Of a stretch of 64,000 nucleotides of DNA, positions 1 through 8,580 are shown piece by piece. The notes beneath the pieces were generated by a model. The model was not told the origin of the DNA. It ran no database searches and saw only the letters and a list, made by a program, of their open reading frames with translations. The position numbers and the translations under genes were made by a program. The DNA lies in the NCBI GenBank assembly GCA_965198915.1, contig CBDAQC010000004.1:558001-622000 (forward strand), in the 5' to 3' direction. The DNA comes from BOG-908 sp965198915. Its GTDB lineage: Bacteria > Pseudomonadota > Alphaproteobacteria > Acetobacterales > Acetobacteraceae. Within the stretch, counting starts at the first letter, position 1. Every line of letters begins with the position of its first letter.

Positions 1-94
1 TCGACGATGCCAAAGCGGGCGGGGTGGCGCAGCGCCTCGTCCACGAGCCGGACCATTAGTAGACCGCGGTTTAGATGCCTGTCACCGTCGCTCC

Positions 95-752
95 CATGTG
101 CGGCCGCTTCGCCTCTCAACTCCCGCCGAGCTGCTACGCCGTACCTTCGCCGCACTGGGCGACATCCCCAGCACGCCACCATCGTGGAACGTAAAACCTA
201 CCCAGGCCACGCTTGTGGTGCGCCGGCATCCCGAGACCGGAGAACGGCGCCTCGATGCGCTGCGCTGGGGCATGGTGCCGCATTTCACGAAGGATCTGAG
301 GATCTGAAGGCCTGCAAGCGGCCGATCAACGCCCGTTCGGAGACGATCGGCTCGGGCATGTTTTGGGGCGCACTGGCCGCCCCGCGCTGCCTGATGCCGG
401 CGGACGCCTTCTACGAGTGGAAGGCCCTGGTGGACGGTAAACAGCCTTACGCGATAGCCCGGACCGACGGCGCGCCCCTCACCTTCGCAGGACTTTGGGA
501 GGGCTGGTGTGATCCGGCCGGCGAGGTGATGCGGACGTTCACCATAGCGACCACGGCCGCGAACGATGACATGGCGCCCTTTTGCATGACCGCATGCCGG
601 TGATCCTCGAGCCTGATGACTGGCCTGTGTGGCTAAGCGAGGAAGCTGGTGAGCCTGCGGAGCTGTTGCGCCCTGCCCCACTTGGCACGCGGCGGCTGTG
701 GCCCGGCTCCAGGGTGGTAAACAGCGTCCGGAACGATGGGCCGGAGCTGCTC
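95..752 (+). pseudogene. Broken SRAP (YedK/HMCES-type) abasic-site protein gene
   Basis: SRAP proteins crosslink to abasic sites in single-stranded DNA through Cys2. The start reads MCGRFASQLP, the family N-terminus with Cys2. The rest is spread over three frames: WNVKPTQATLVV and LRWGMVPHF from about 130, PINARSETI, DAFYEWK and FAGLWEGW from about 310, then the HDRMPVIL motif and the tail VNSVRNDGPELL from about 585. At least three indels (near 120, near 303 and near 580) break the frame, so no full protein can be made. The family motifs are all still readable, so decay is recent or the gene was intact until lately. It ends against an IS66 remnant. Sequencing errors could mimic frameshifts, but three in one gene beside other broken genes argues for decay. 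Confidence 0.8.
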
Positions 753-779
753 GTGAGGGCCGCCGACTGGGCCGGCTTC

Positions 780-1187
780 GGCACGGAGCACCCGCGACAG
801 CGCTTTCCCATTGACGAAAGCATCCACACTGACACGGGCGCCGTTCGGGAGAGTGATCTCAATTGACCCGCCCTTGCCCTCCGCTGGCGGAGGTTCCGGC
901 GCAGGGGTTGGTTCGGGCGCCGCCAGCAACGCGGGTCCGCGCCGCGGCTTACCCCGAGTAGGCCGACCGGCACAAACTCGACATCGCCCGCCGCCCCAGC
1001 CGCGATGGCTGCCGCTTTGCGCGCCGACCGCCAATTGTAGAGCAGGCTCTCCGATATCCCTTGCCGCCGTGCCACAAGGCGTACCTTGCCGCCTTCGGCA
1101 TCAATCTCCGCCAAAAGCGCGGCCTTCTCCTGCGCCCCCAAGTTCGTCGCCGTTCCGACGGTCCCAGGATATCTACGTCAGCCAAAA
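780..1187 (-). pseudogene. IS66-family orfA (TnpA-like) remnant
   Basis: On the minus strand the pieces DILGPSERRRTW, then AQEKAALLAEIDAEGG with a helix-turn-helix-like VARRQGISESLLYNWRSARK, then IEITLPNGARVSVDAFVNGKALSRVLRA match the order of the small IS66 accessory protein, which is a DNA-binding helper of the IS66 transposase. A 1-nt deletion separates the first two parts (near 1140) and another shift lies near 1000. The C-terminus is cut at about 785, against the SRAP remnant. No orfB or large transposase gene follows, so only this fragment of the element remains. Confidence 0.7.
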
Positions 1188-1189
1188 TT

Positions 1190-2455
1190 GCCTCCTTATG
1201 GAGTCCAGAGAGAGACTCCTGAGATCAGCAGGATCGCCGCATGTCGCCCGCGCCGCTACACGGCGCAGACCGGGCGCTTACCACGCAAGCAGCGCGCCCG
1301 CTCTCTCGGCCGCCGTTCTTCTTACAGGCTGCGCTGGAGTCCTGCCCCCGACACAGGCCATCGATAGCGCGGCCATATCGGTCGTGGAGAATGAGTTGAA
1401 GAGGCAGGTCAGCGTAACCGATCCCAACATCAGCCTGCGCCAGGCGGCCGACATGCCACTCGCACTCGTGACGTCGACGCCAGCAAAGATCGGCGACCAA
1501 TCCCGTTCATCCGGTGAGTCGCCTCGCGGTGTGAACCTCGCGGAAGCGAGTACGCCAGCGACGGAGTGTCGGCGCTGCCCCGCGACGAGCCTCGCAAGGA
1601 TCCCTTCTTGAGTGGGCACGCGTGGTCCGGTGAGCTCGCCGCCTATAAACGGCACCTTGCCGTTGGGGCGGAAGATCGCGCCAGCGACGACCTGGACGTA
1701 CCTGGCGTCGGCGGCCGCGCGACTCCGGACGTCGAACGTGGATGGGGCACCGGATCTCACGCAGGCGCACGTGCCCCGGTACCTGCACCGCTACCGCGGA
1801 CGCCGGACAAATTTCATGGTGGTTCCTATAACGGGTCTCTGCGTTGTCTGGCGCGGCTTCGATGTCGGCGAAGCCCGTCGGATCAGCCCGCGCAAGCGCG
1901 AGAAGGAAACATGGTGGGAAGCCGTAGGCCTGCTCGCGAAGCCGAAGGCTCCTCCGAGCTAGCGCGAGGGCAGGGCATTGCTGGCGGCCGCCATCAGCGT
2001 CGTGCACGGGGTGCCACTGGCAGAGGTGCTGGCATTGCGCCTCAATCAGGTCGACGCAGCGCGCCCGAGCGTTATTCTATGGAACGACCAACACGCGGTC
2101 GACTTGGCACACCCCTTGGCGGTCGCATTCCGCCGCTCCGCGGCTGGAAGCGGGCAGCTTGCGCTTCTGGGACGAAGCGTGTGGCGACCGCCTGGGGATG
2201 CGACGGCCCGCTCCCGTTGGCAGCTGCCGACAGCCGCAGCATACTGTCGGCCAGCCCGGGCATCGCCCGCAATGCTTGCCGCCGGCGCAGGGCGCAGACC
2301 GGGTCCGCCCTGGCGAGGCGCTCCGGCATCGCGTGCGGAGTGCATTCGCGGCCCAGACCGGTGAGCTGCCCCGGCACCTCGCCAGCCCAGGGAAAGACTT
2401 GAACCCAAGATAGTCAACTTGAACACCCAGGTTCAATGCTCGCGCGCGGTAATCT
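1190..2455. other. Degenerate stretch without a convincing gene
   Basis: Open frames here lack steady coding character. On the plus strand near 1300-1420 a hydrophobic segment ending in a lipobox-like LLTGCAG is followed by TQAIDSAAISVVENELK, which could be the start of a decayed lipoprotein gene. Near 1978-2130 a plus-strand stretch (HGVPLAEVLALRLNQVD) faintly resembles the catalytic part of a tyrosine recombinase. Neither has an intact frame or neighbours to support it. Confidence 0.3.
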
Positions 2456-2459
2456 TTGA

Positions 2460-2828
2460 CTAAGGAAGGTAAACCTGGCTTGCGGATTCGACTGTGCCGA
2501 AAACGTTACAGTTCCCAGTACCGACAATCGTTACAAGCTGGCCGGTGGCTTGAGCCGACAACACGGTTGCAATCATTGCCCGCCCAGGAGCCGTTGATGA
2601 ATCCAACGCAAACGCATTCAAGTTCCCGCTGTTACAGCTGATGTTCGAGTCGTTCTGGTTAAGGTAAACGAAGTACGGGTACGGGCCAGCGGCCGGACCA
2701 TAACCGGTTACGGCCCCCAACTGGATTATCGTAGCATTGGTTACCGTGCCAGCGGTCGCGGATGCTGTTACAATGATTACATTTAGGCAGACACCCGCAG
2801 CAATGAGACCACGCGCAGCTCTATTCAT
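2460..2828 (-). CDS. Small secreted protein of unknown function
   Basis: A 122-residue protein with an N-terminal signal peptide (roughly residues 1-26, ending near TASATA). The mature part is rich in Thr, Asn, Gly and Ala, with two Cys (in ISCNSGN and GNCNV) that could form a disulfide. The ATG is preceded by a good Shine-Dalgarno (AGGAGA, 6 nt spacing), which supports it as a real gene. Base composition is lower in GC than the backbone, like the S53 protease just upstream on the same strand. Not recognised; it probably acts outside the cytoplasm. Confidence 0.6.
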   Translation of the reverse strand: MNRAARGLIAAGVCLNVIIVTASATAGTVTNATIIQLGAVTGYGPAAGPYPYFVYLNQNDSNISCNSGNLNAFALDSSTAPGRAMIATVLSAQATGQLVTIVGTGNCNVFGTVESASQVYLP

Positions 2829-2906
2829 CAGACTTCTCCTGCTTACATTGACACTGTTGAACGGCTTTCTGCCGAGTAGCGCATTTGCAACCCGACGATT
2901 AGAGAC

Positions 2907-3914
2907 TTAGAGTAGAATTGTGAGATAGCTAAATATCACCAGCACAGAGGAAGCCATGATGCCAGCGCGAACTTCGGCCATGTTTAAACTTCCGTATCCG
3001 GTGGCATAATCCCATCCAGGCGCAGCATTATAGCCAGGGTTAGATCCGCTTCCTGCTACGGAGTAGGCGTTGCTGCCAGACGTGACATCGTGGAAAGCCC
3101 TAGCCCTATACCCGGGGGGGAAATGATAAAAATGCTGCCCTGGGAACGGCAATTGGTTCGCGGAGGCGGTTTGAAGCCTGGCATAAAGACCAGCGAAAAG
3201 CGGCGCTGAAAGGCTAGTTCCACCGACGACCGTAGCTTTTCCGTTTACTATAATTTGTGCACCAGTGCTAGGATCCGCGTCGAACGATACGTCGGGGACT
3301 CCACGGGTCGTGCCTGGAACGATGCCGTTCTGCCACGATGGTTGTGGCTCGACCAAACTCGGACCACCGCCGCCGGCTCCTGTGCTGCCGGACCACGGAG
3401 TCTCAGACTGATACTGTCCATCCGAGGCAAGCAGTGACGTACCTCCTACTGCTACAACGTAAGGAGATGTCGCCGGGTAATCTTGAACCGAAGCGAACGA
3501 TTTATTGTAAGGGTAGCACTCTGCGGCTCCGGCATCACCAGTAGCGACCGAGAAAGTCTGACCTTGATAAACGGCTAGTTGGAATATCATGTCGTCTGCT
3601 GCAATGGAACCGTCGCCGGTTTGCTGTATAGCGGTTTCGCACCCTCCCAACGAAACACTTATGTTCTTGGCTACATTGGCTTGCACCGCAGCGTTGTAGG
3701 CCATCATCAACGATGGGTCGGTCAGGTCGCTTGCGACATAAAAGACGATCCCTTGAACAGAAGCGCCAACCGTTCCCCGGACAGTCTGACTATCCAGATC
3801 GTATTCCGGCATGCTGCTCGGGTCAGCCGGGCCTTGTGAGCCAGCGAGCACAACCGTTGGATTAACTACCGAGAGTGAGTTCTGGTTTTCATAGGTTTTC
3901 AGATCTGCCAGCAC
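2907..3914 (-). pseudogene. S53 (sedolisin/kumamolisin) protease, catalytic half, cut off by an IS
   Basis: This is the 3' half of an acid serine protease gene of family S53. The Glu-Asp pair in PEYDLDSQTV, the oxyanion Asp in VATGDAGA, the catalytic Ser in GGTSLSAP and the calcium-site region FHDVTSGSN...GWDYATGYGS are all present. It ends in a hydrophobic tail (SSVLVIFSYLTILL). The IS5-type element at 3924-5315 separates it from its propeptide half at 5320-6042. Removing the IS and one TTAG target copy joins the two halves in frame (...GIVADGVL-TQ-VLADLKTYEN...) to give about 579 residues, so the gene was intact before insertion. The fragment has only a GTG-led frame and no signal peptide, so it is unlikely to be secreted now. 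Confidence 0.88.
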
Positions 3915-3947
3915 TTGCGTTAGCAGGCTGCTGAAGAAGTCGCCTGG

Positions 3948-4127
3948 TCAGCTGATTTTCTCCAAGAGCCGCTTGAGCAGGGTGATTAATTCGGAGGCTT
4001 CGCTTGCGTTGAGTTCGACGGGATCGCCATGGGGCTCGGTTGTCTTGATGTGAATGCTCCCGCCTTCTGGCTCGCCCCAAAGGGCGATGTGGTCTGCAAC
4101 GGTGTGCACATCGCTCGTTTCAGGCAT
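3948..4127 (-). CDS. 59-residue passenger ORF of the IS5-type element (copy 1)
   Basis: The ATG lies inside the last codons of the transposase gene (shared bases ATGCCTGA), so the two are probably translationally coupled. The product begins MPETSDVHTVADHIALW and ends in an amphipathic Leu/Lys-rich stretch (ELITLLKRLLEKIS). It is acidic in the middle (GEPEGGS, EPHGDPVELN). The frame fills nearly all the space between the transposase stop and the IS end. Function not known; it could be an accessory or regulatory protein of transposition. Confidence 0.55.
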   Translation of the reverse strand: MPETSDVHTVADHIALWGEPEGGSIHIKTTEPHGDPVELNASEASELITLLKRLLEKIS

Positions 4128-5277
4128 TTGATCGCTCCAGTAGCTTTGGCAGCCGGACGAGGTTGTAGGCCGTTACTGCCAGGTCAAAGCGCCAGCCGAC
4201 CCGTTCATGACCGCGGTGCTTGGTTTGGCGCAGTCCGGCTGAACTTTTGATCCAGCCGAATACCTCTTCAATCCGCTTGCGCACGCGTTGGCTGGCGGCA
4301 TACCCGGCGTGCCGCATCGTGCGCTGATCAACCGCCGAATTACGCTGGACGCCAAGCTTGGACACCCTGCCATCGACCGCCACATGTGGCGTCACCCGGC
4401 GTGCGCGTAGCGCTGCAATGAAGGCTGCGACGTCGTAGCCTTTGTCGGCTCCCAAGGTGATCCGCTGTCGAGGTGCCACCCGGTCGACAAGCACCAGTGC
4501 TGCTTCCCGCTCGGCCGTCCCGGTTGCATAGGTCAGGCAACTCTGGGCCACCAAGCCGCTGCGGTTCTCCATCAGCACATGCCCGGCATAGGCTAGGATG
4601 CTCGCCTGCCCATCGGATTTGCGGGCCAGCCTGGCATCGGGATCGGTCGTGCTGGCATGCGTCTCGTTGCTGCGTTTCTGACCACGCCAGTCTCGCTCGG
4701 CATTGCGGCCTGGAGGCGCACCGGCATCACCTGGCGGGCCATCCTCAGCACCAGTCTTTGGCTGGAACGACTTATGAGATGCCCAGGCCTGGATCAGCGT
4801 GCCGTCTACCGAGAAGTGCTCGTTTGACATCAACGCCGCTACGCGCGGCTGAGCCACCACGGCCGCCAGCAGCTTCTGCGCTACATCTCCATCCAGCAGG
4901 CGGTCGCGGTTTTTGCTGAAAGTGCTGGCATCCCACACTGGCGCGTCCATCGAGAGACCGACAAACCAGCGAAACAGCAGATTGTAGTTAAGTTGTTCCA
5001 TCAGCTGCCGCTCAGACCGGACCGCGTAGAACGCCTGCAGCAGCAACGCCCGCAGCAGCTTTTCAGGCGCAATGCCAGGGCGGCCAACACGTGCGTAAAG
5101 CCCCTCGAACTCTGGGGAGAGCACGTCCAGCGCTTCATCTACGACGGCGCGGATCAAACGTAATGGGTGGTCCGCAGGGACGCGCGCCTCGCAGCTAACG
5201 TAGCTGAACATCATCCCGGGCTGGTCGTCCGAACCACGCATCGCCGTCCCCCGGATCTCGCGGCAGAAGCGAATCAC
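4120..5277 (-). CDS. IS5-family transposase (copy 1)
   Basis: A 385-residue DDE transposase. The N-terminal domain (about residues 30-110) has the DUF772-like run RPGIAPEKLLRALLLQAFYA, followed by SERQLMEQLNYNLLFRWFVGL, typical of IS5-group enzymes. Then come the FSVDGTLIQAW segment (first catalytic Asp), LGADKGYDVAAFI (second Asp) and the C-terminal region RKRIEEVFGWIKSSAGLRQTKHRG, holding the Glu. All three acidic positions are present, so the enzyme should be active. An identical copy lies at 7267-8424. It ends in the overlap with the 59-residue passenger ORF. Confidence 0.93.
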   Translation of the reverse strand: MIRFCREIRGTAMRGSDDQPGMMFSYVSCEARVPADHPLRLIRAVVDEALDVLSPEFEGLYARVGRPGIAPEKLLRALLLQAFYAVRSERQLMEQLNYNLLFRWFVGLSMDAPVWDASTFSKNRDRLLDGDVAQKLLAAVVAQPRVAALMSNEHFSVDGTLIQAWASHKSFQPKTGAEDGPPGDAGAPPGRNAERDWRGQKRSNETHASTTDPDARLARKSDGQASILAYAGHVLMENRSGLVAQSCLTYATGTAEREAALVLVDRVAPRQRITLGADKGYDVAAFIAALRARRVTPHVAVDGRVSKLGVQRNSAVDQRTMRHAGYAASQRVRKRIEEVFGWIKSSAGLRQTKHRGHERVGWRFDLAVTAYNLVRLPKLLERSNA

Positions 5278-5304
5278 ATCGGCAATCTCATGGCACGGAG
5301 TTTT

Positions 5305-6042
5305 TCAGCAGCCTGTTAGAACGCCATCCGCTACGATACCTACCGTAGTTCCAGTTGCTGGCGGCAGGGCTGAAGCCCCGTAGATAGCAGGAAACGCAGT
5401 CGGATTAAAACTGCCCGCGGTCGCTTGCGGTGAGACCGACGGAACGAACAACGGGTGAGGGTGCACCAACGTCTGCAGACCAAGCACCGAGAGCACTAGC
5501 GTTGCAACGTTCGATGGAAGTTGAACGTCTGAGACATTGGCTATTCCAAGTGTCCCATTCCGATTTACATCCACGAGTTCTGTCTTAAAGGCTTGCCTAA
5601 CTGCGGAGCTCGAGCCAGTCGCACTTACCAGAAGACGGTCATCGGCAATCTTAACGTCCGTAAACCCCGACTGTACAAGATAATCCGAAACGACCTTCAC
5701 CTGTTCGACGGTTGGTAGAAAGGGGCTTATACTCTGTGAAGGCGAATGTTGTTGACCACCGGTCCTAACCCTTCGCTGGACCTCGAGACTGAGTGCTTCA
5801 GTTTGCCTTGTATGTAAGACAACGACAACGTGTACCGGCTTGCTTTCGCTTATGAAGCGCGTAACGTCAGATTGCTGCAGCGGAAATGCACGAGTGGCGA
5901 TGGTTGTCCAAGAGGCGCTTGCGCTGGCTGGACCTGCCCAGGCAATACCTACCAGACTAGTTGCTCGAAGAACCTTCCAAGTCAAACTAGGTGCGTTTTG
6001 TTTCAAGCGGCTCTTCTTTAACACTTCTGCGCTCCCGACCAT
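5305..6042 (-). pseudogene. S53 protease, signal and propeptide half, cut off by an IS
   Basis: This is the 5' half of the sedolisin-type protease gene. After a short basic start there is a hydrophobic signal-like segment (about residues 20-44, ending PASASA). A pro-kumamolisin activation domain follows, with the features VVVVLHTRQTEAL, EQVKVVSDYLVQSGFTDVKIAD and VRQAFKTELVDV. After VGIVADGVL the frame runs into the IS and stops three residues later (TGC). The missing catalytic domain is at 2907-3914. The propeptide alone has no known activity. The ATG has no clear ribosome-binding site, so the start may lie elsewhere. Confidence 0.85.
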
Positions 6043-6729
6043 TACGGTGGCTGCCAGCGATACGAGCTCAATTCAGCCTAAGCGTCAAGTGAAACATACG
6101 CGCGGGCAGTCCGACGCGTCATTCTGTCGGAGGCTAGAAGTAATTGGACTGCAAATGCAGCACTGGAGGTTCACGACATCGATGGCGTAGGTGAGCTTCT
6201 GGATGTCGGCGCCGTGCCGTGCCAACAGCAGCACTTTCGGGCGTCAACCTAGCGTTAATTGGCGGTCTTCTCGTGCGCATAGACGGGCATTGCCGCCGGT
6301 TTTCTGCTGCGCTGCCATGGCGCGGGCCGAAATCTCCCCCGGCCGCGACATAAACTAATTATGCCCGCGCTGCTGCTGGTCGCGGCTCGCCCGAAGGAAC
6401 ACTGTTGCCCTGCTTACCGCGGAGTTGGACCACGACGTCCATCACGCTCCCCTCCGCCCCCTAACGCTAAACTATGTCTTGCCGGACGGTAACAGCAGGC
6501 TGGGGACTACCTCGAGGGGTGGATTGCGTAACCCCAATGCACGTTTAGGTCGGCTGAGCCAGAACGGCTCCTTCACTCAGACGCGAACTTCTAGACCATC
6601 TCGCGTCACAGACGCGCACCTCACGAGGTCGGCCTCCCAAGTCAGCCGGCGGCGCCACCCGTTGGACCAAAGCAGCAATACCCAGAACACTTTGATGCCT
6701 TCCGCCTCTGCAGCCGAATCTGGCTTACC
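6043..6729. other. Stretch without a recognisable gene
   Basis: Between the S53 gene start and an IS630 remnant no frame gives a recognisable product. The 112-residue plus-strand frame at 6425-6763 is rich in Ser, Arg and Thr with no hydrophobic core or ribosome-binding site and is probably chance. The first 100 bp or so should hold the promoter of the former protease gene. Confidence 0.4.
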
Positions 6730-7066
6730 CGCTAGCACGGGGACCGCCCGTCAAACCCCGTAGGCATTGGTATGTAGTCAATGCAGCATAAGCGGCAAGG
6801 TGTTGCGGGTTCACACCTTGATAGCCGGGCGAGAAGCGGATCACCGCCGCACGCGAGTCCGGTCCCTTGTTGCGTAGTTTTCGCGCGCGGCCGATAACTG
6901 GCTGGTTGGGGGTCCAGCTCGGGTGCGTAGGCAGGCAGGGTCAGGATGCTGACGTTGTTGGGCCGGGTCAGGCGCCCGCCCGGCTCATGCCATCCCGCGC
7001 CGTCAATGATGACAACTCCGTAGGCGCCACGGCCAAGCTGATGTCGGCGAGTCACAATATTGTCCC
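6730..7066 (-). pseudogene. IS630-family transposase C-terminal remnant
   Basis: The segment GVVIIDGAGWHEPGG...NNVSILTLPAYAPELDP corresponds to the catalytic core of IS630/Tc1-type transposases, where an Asp begins the D-x-A-G-W-H motif and the S-P-E-L-N-P-like box follows. After PELDP the expected sequence breaks down, with a frameshift near 6870. The 5' side ends at the CTAG target repeat of IS5 copy 2, so the insertion probably cut it. The upstream half of the gene is not visible beyond the IS. Confidence 0.65.
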
Positions 7067-7094
7067 CTAGCAGGCTGCTGAAGAAGTCGCCTGG

Positions 7095-7274
7095 TCAGCT
7101 GATTTTCTCCAAGAGCCGCTTGAGCAGGGTGATTAATTCGGAGGCTTCGCTTGCGTTGAGTTCGACGGGATCGCCATGGGGCTCGGTTGTCTTGATGTGA
7201 ATGCTCCCGCCTTCTGGCTCGCCCCAAAGGGCGATGTGGTCTGCAACGGTGTGCACATCGCTCGTTTCAGGCAT
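7095..7274 (-). CDS. 59-residue passenger ORF of the IS5-type element (copy 2)
   Basis: Identical to the ORF at 3948-4127 and in the same overlap with the transposase gene. See that entry for the residues. Its presence in both copies shows only that the copies are recent; conservation in more distant elements would be needed to prove it is translated. Confidence 0.55.
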   Translation of the reverse strand: MPETSDVHTVADHIALWGEPEGGSIHIKTTEPHGDPVELNASEASELITLLKRLLEKIS

Positions 7275-8424
7275 TTGATCGCTCCAGTAGCTTTGGCAGC
7301 CGGACGAGGTTGTAGGCCGTTACTGCCAGGTCAAAGCGCCAGCCGACCCGTTCATGACCGCGGTGCTTGGTTTGGCGCAGTCCGGCTGAACTTTTGATCC
7401 AGCCGAATACCTCTTCAATCCGCTTGCGCACGCGTTGGCTGGCGGCATACCCGGCGTGCCGCATCGTGCGCTGATCAACCGCCGAATTACGCTGGACGCC
7501 AAGCTTGGACACCCTGCCATCGACCGCCACATGTGGCGTCACCCGGCGTGCGCGTAGCGCTGCAATGAAGGCTGCGACGTCGTAGCCTTTGTCGGCTCCC
7601 AAGGTGATCCGCTGTCGAGGTGCCACCCGGTCGACAAGCACCAGTGCTGCTTCCCGCTCGGCCGTCCCGGTTGCATAGGTCAGGCAACTCTGGGCCACCA
7701 AGCCGCTGCGGTTCTCCATCAGCACATGCCCGGCATAGGCTAGGATGCTCGCCTGCCCATCGGATTTGCGGGCCAGCCTGGCATCGGGATCGGTCGTGCT
7801 GGCATGCGTCTCGTTGCTGCGTTTCTGACCACGCCAGTCTCGCTCGGCATTGCGGCCTGGAGGCGCACCGGCATCACCTGGCGGGCCATCCTCAGCACCA
7901 GTCTTTGGCTGGAACGACTTATGAGATGCCCAGGCCTGGATCAGCGTGCCGTCTACCGAGAAGTGCTCGTTTGACATCAACGCCGCTACGCGCGGCTGAG
8001 CCACCACGGCCGCCAGCAGCTTCTGCGCTACATCTCCATCCAGCAGGCGGTCGCGGTTTTTGCTGAAAGTGCTGGCATCCCACACTGGCGCGTCCATCGA
8101 GAGACCGACAAACCAGCGAAACAGCAGATTGTAGTTAAGTTGTTCCATCAGCTGCCGCTCAGACCGGACCGCGTAGAACGCCTGCAGCAGCAACGCCCGC
8201 AGCAGCTTTTCAGGCGCAATGCCAGGGCGGCCAACACGTGCGTAAAGCCCCTCGAACTCTGGGGAGAGCACGTCCAGCGCTTCATCTACGACGGCGCGGA
8301 TCAAACGTAATGGGTGGTCCGCAGGGACGCGCGCCTCGCAGCTAACGTAGCTGAACATCATCCCGGGCTGGTCGTCCGAACCACGCATCGCCGTCCCCCG
8401 GATCTCGCGGCAGAAGCGAATCAC
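7267..8424 (-). CDS. IS5-family transposase (copy 2)
   Basis: A 385-residue DDE transposase identical in sequence to the one at 4120-5277, with the same N-terminal DUF772-like domain and the three acidic catalytic positions. It is intact, so either copy can supply enzyme in trans to both elements. Confidence 0.93.
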   Translation of the reverse strand: MIRFCREIRGTAMRGSDDQPGMMFSYVSCEARVPADHPLRLIRAVVDEALDVLSPEFEGLYARVGRPGIAPEKLLRALLLQAFYAVRSERQLMEQLNYNLLFRWFVGLSMDAPVWDASTFSKNRDRLLDGDVAQKLLAAVVAQPRVAALMSNEHFSVDGTLIQAWASHKSFQPKTGAEDGPPGDAGAPPGRNAERDWRGQKRSNETHASTTDPDARLARKSDGQASILAYAGHVLMENRSGLVAQSCLTYATGTAEREAALVLVDRVAPRQRITLGADKGYDVAAFIAALRARRVTPHVAVDGRVSKLGVQRNSAVDQRTMRHAGYAASQRVRKRIEEVFGWIKSSAGLRQTKHRGHERVGWRFDLAVTAYNLVRLPKLLERSNA

Positions 8425-8580
8425 ATCGGCAATCTCATGGCACGGAGTTTTTCAGCAGCCTGCTAGATCCTACCCGGCTGCCCAACTGACTTACTGCCCG
8501 GGACCAGAAGCGAGATGCCAAGGCGGGATGTAACTCCCAAGCTGCGATAGGAGACTGAAGCGCGCGCTTGCGCCTGTGAT

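Larger units (their letters stand above)
3924..5315 (-). mobile_element. IS5-family insertion sequence, copy 1 (1392 bp)
   Basis: Ends are inverted: CAGGCTGCTGAA reads inward from both sides, and the next few bases differ slightly. The element is flanked by a 4-bp direct repeat TTAG (3920-3923 and 5316-5319), which fits the YTAR target of the IS5 group. It carries the transposase gene and a short overlapping ORF, both on the minus strand. It sits inside the S53 protease gene. Coordinates and both encoded proteins match the second copy at 7071-8462 exactly, with a constant offset of 3147 bp, so the two copies are very recent. Confidence 0.92.
7071..8462 (-). mobile_element. IS5-family insertion sequence, copy 2 (1392 bp)
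   Basis: Same length, ends and contents as the copy at 3924-5315, in the same orientation. The flanking 4-bp direct repeat is CTAG (7067-7070 and 8463-8466), again YTAR. Because its target duplication is its own, this copy arrived by its own transposition and not by duplication of a larger segment. The two copies enclose 1755 bp holding the protease 5' half and the IS630 remnant, and could recombine to delete it. Confidence 0.92.

Noticed and set aside
1978..2130. Tyrosine-recombinase-like stretch
   Set aside because: Similarity is faint and no catalytic residues can be placed.
6043..6260. Short minus-strand frame with VLLLARHGADIQKLTYAID
   Set aside because: Too short and without a start or neighbours; could be chance or a remnant.
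6425..6763. 112-codon plus-strand frame
   Set aside because: No ribosome site or fold; overlaps the IS630 remnant on the other strand.
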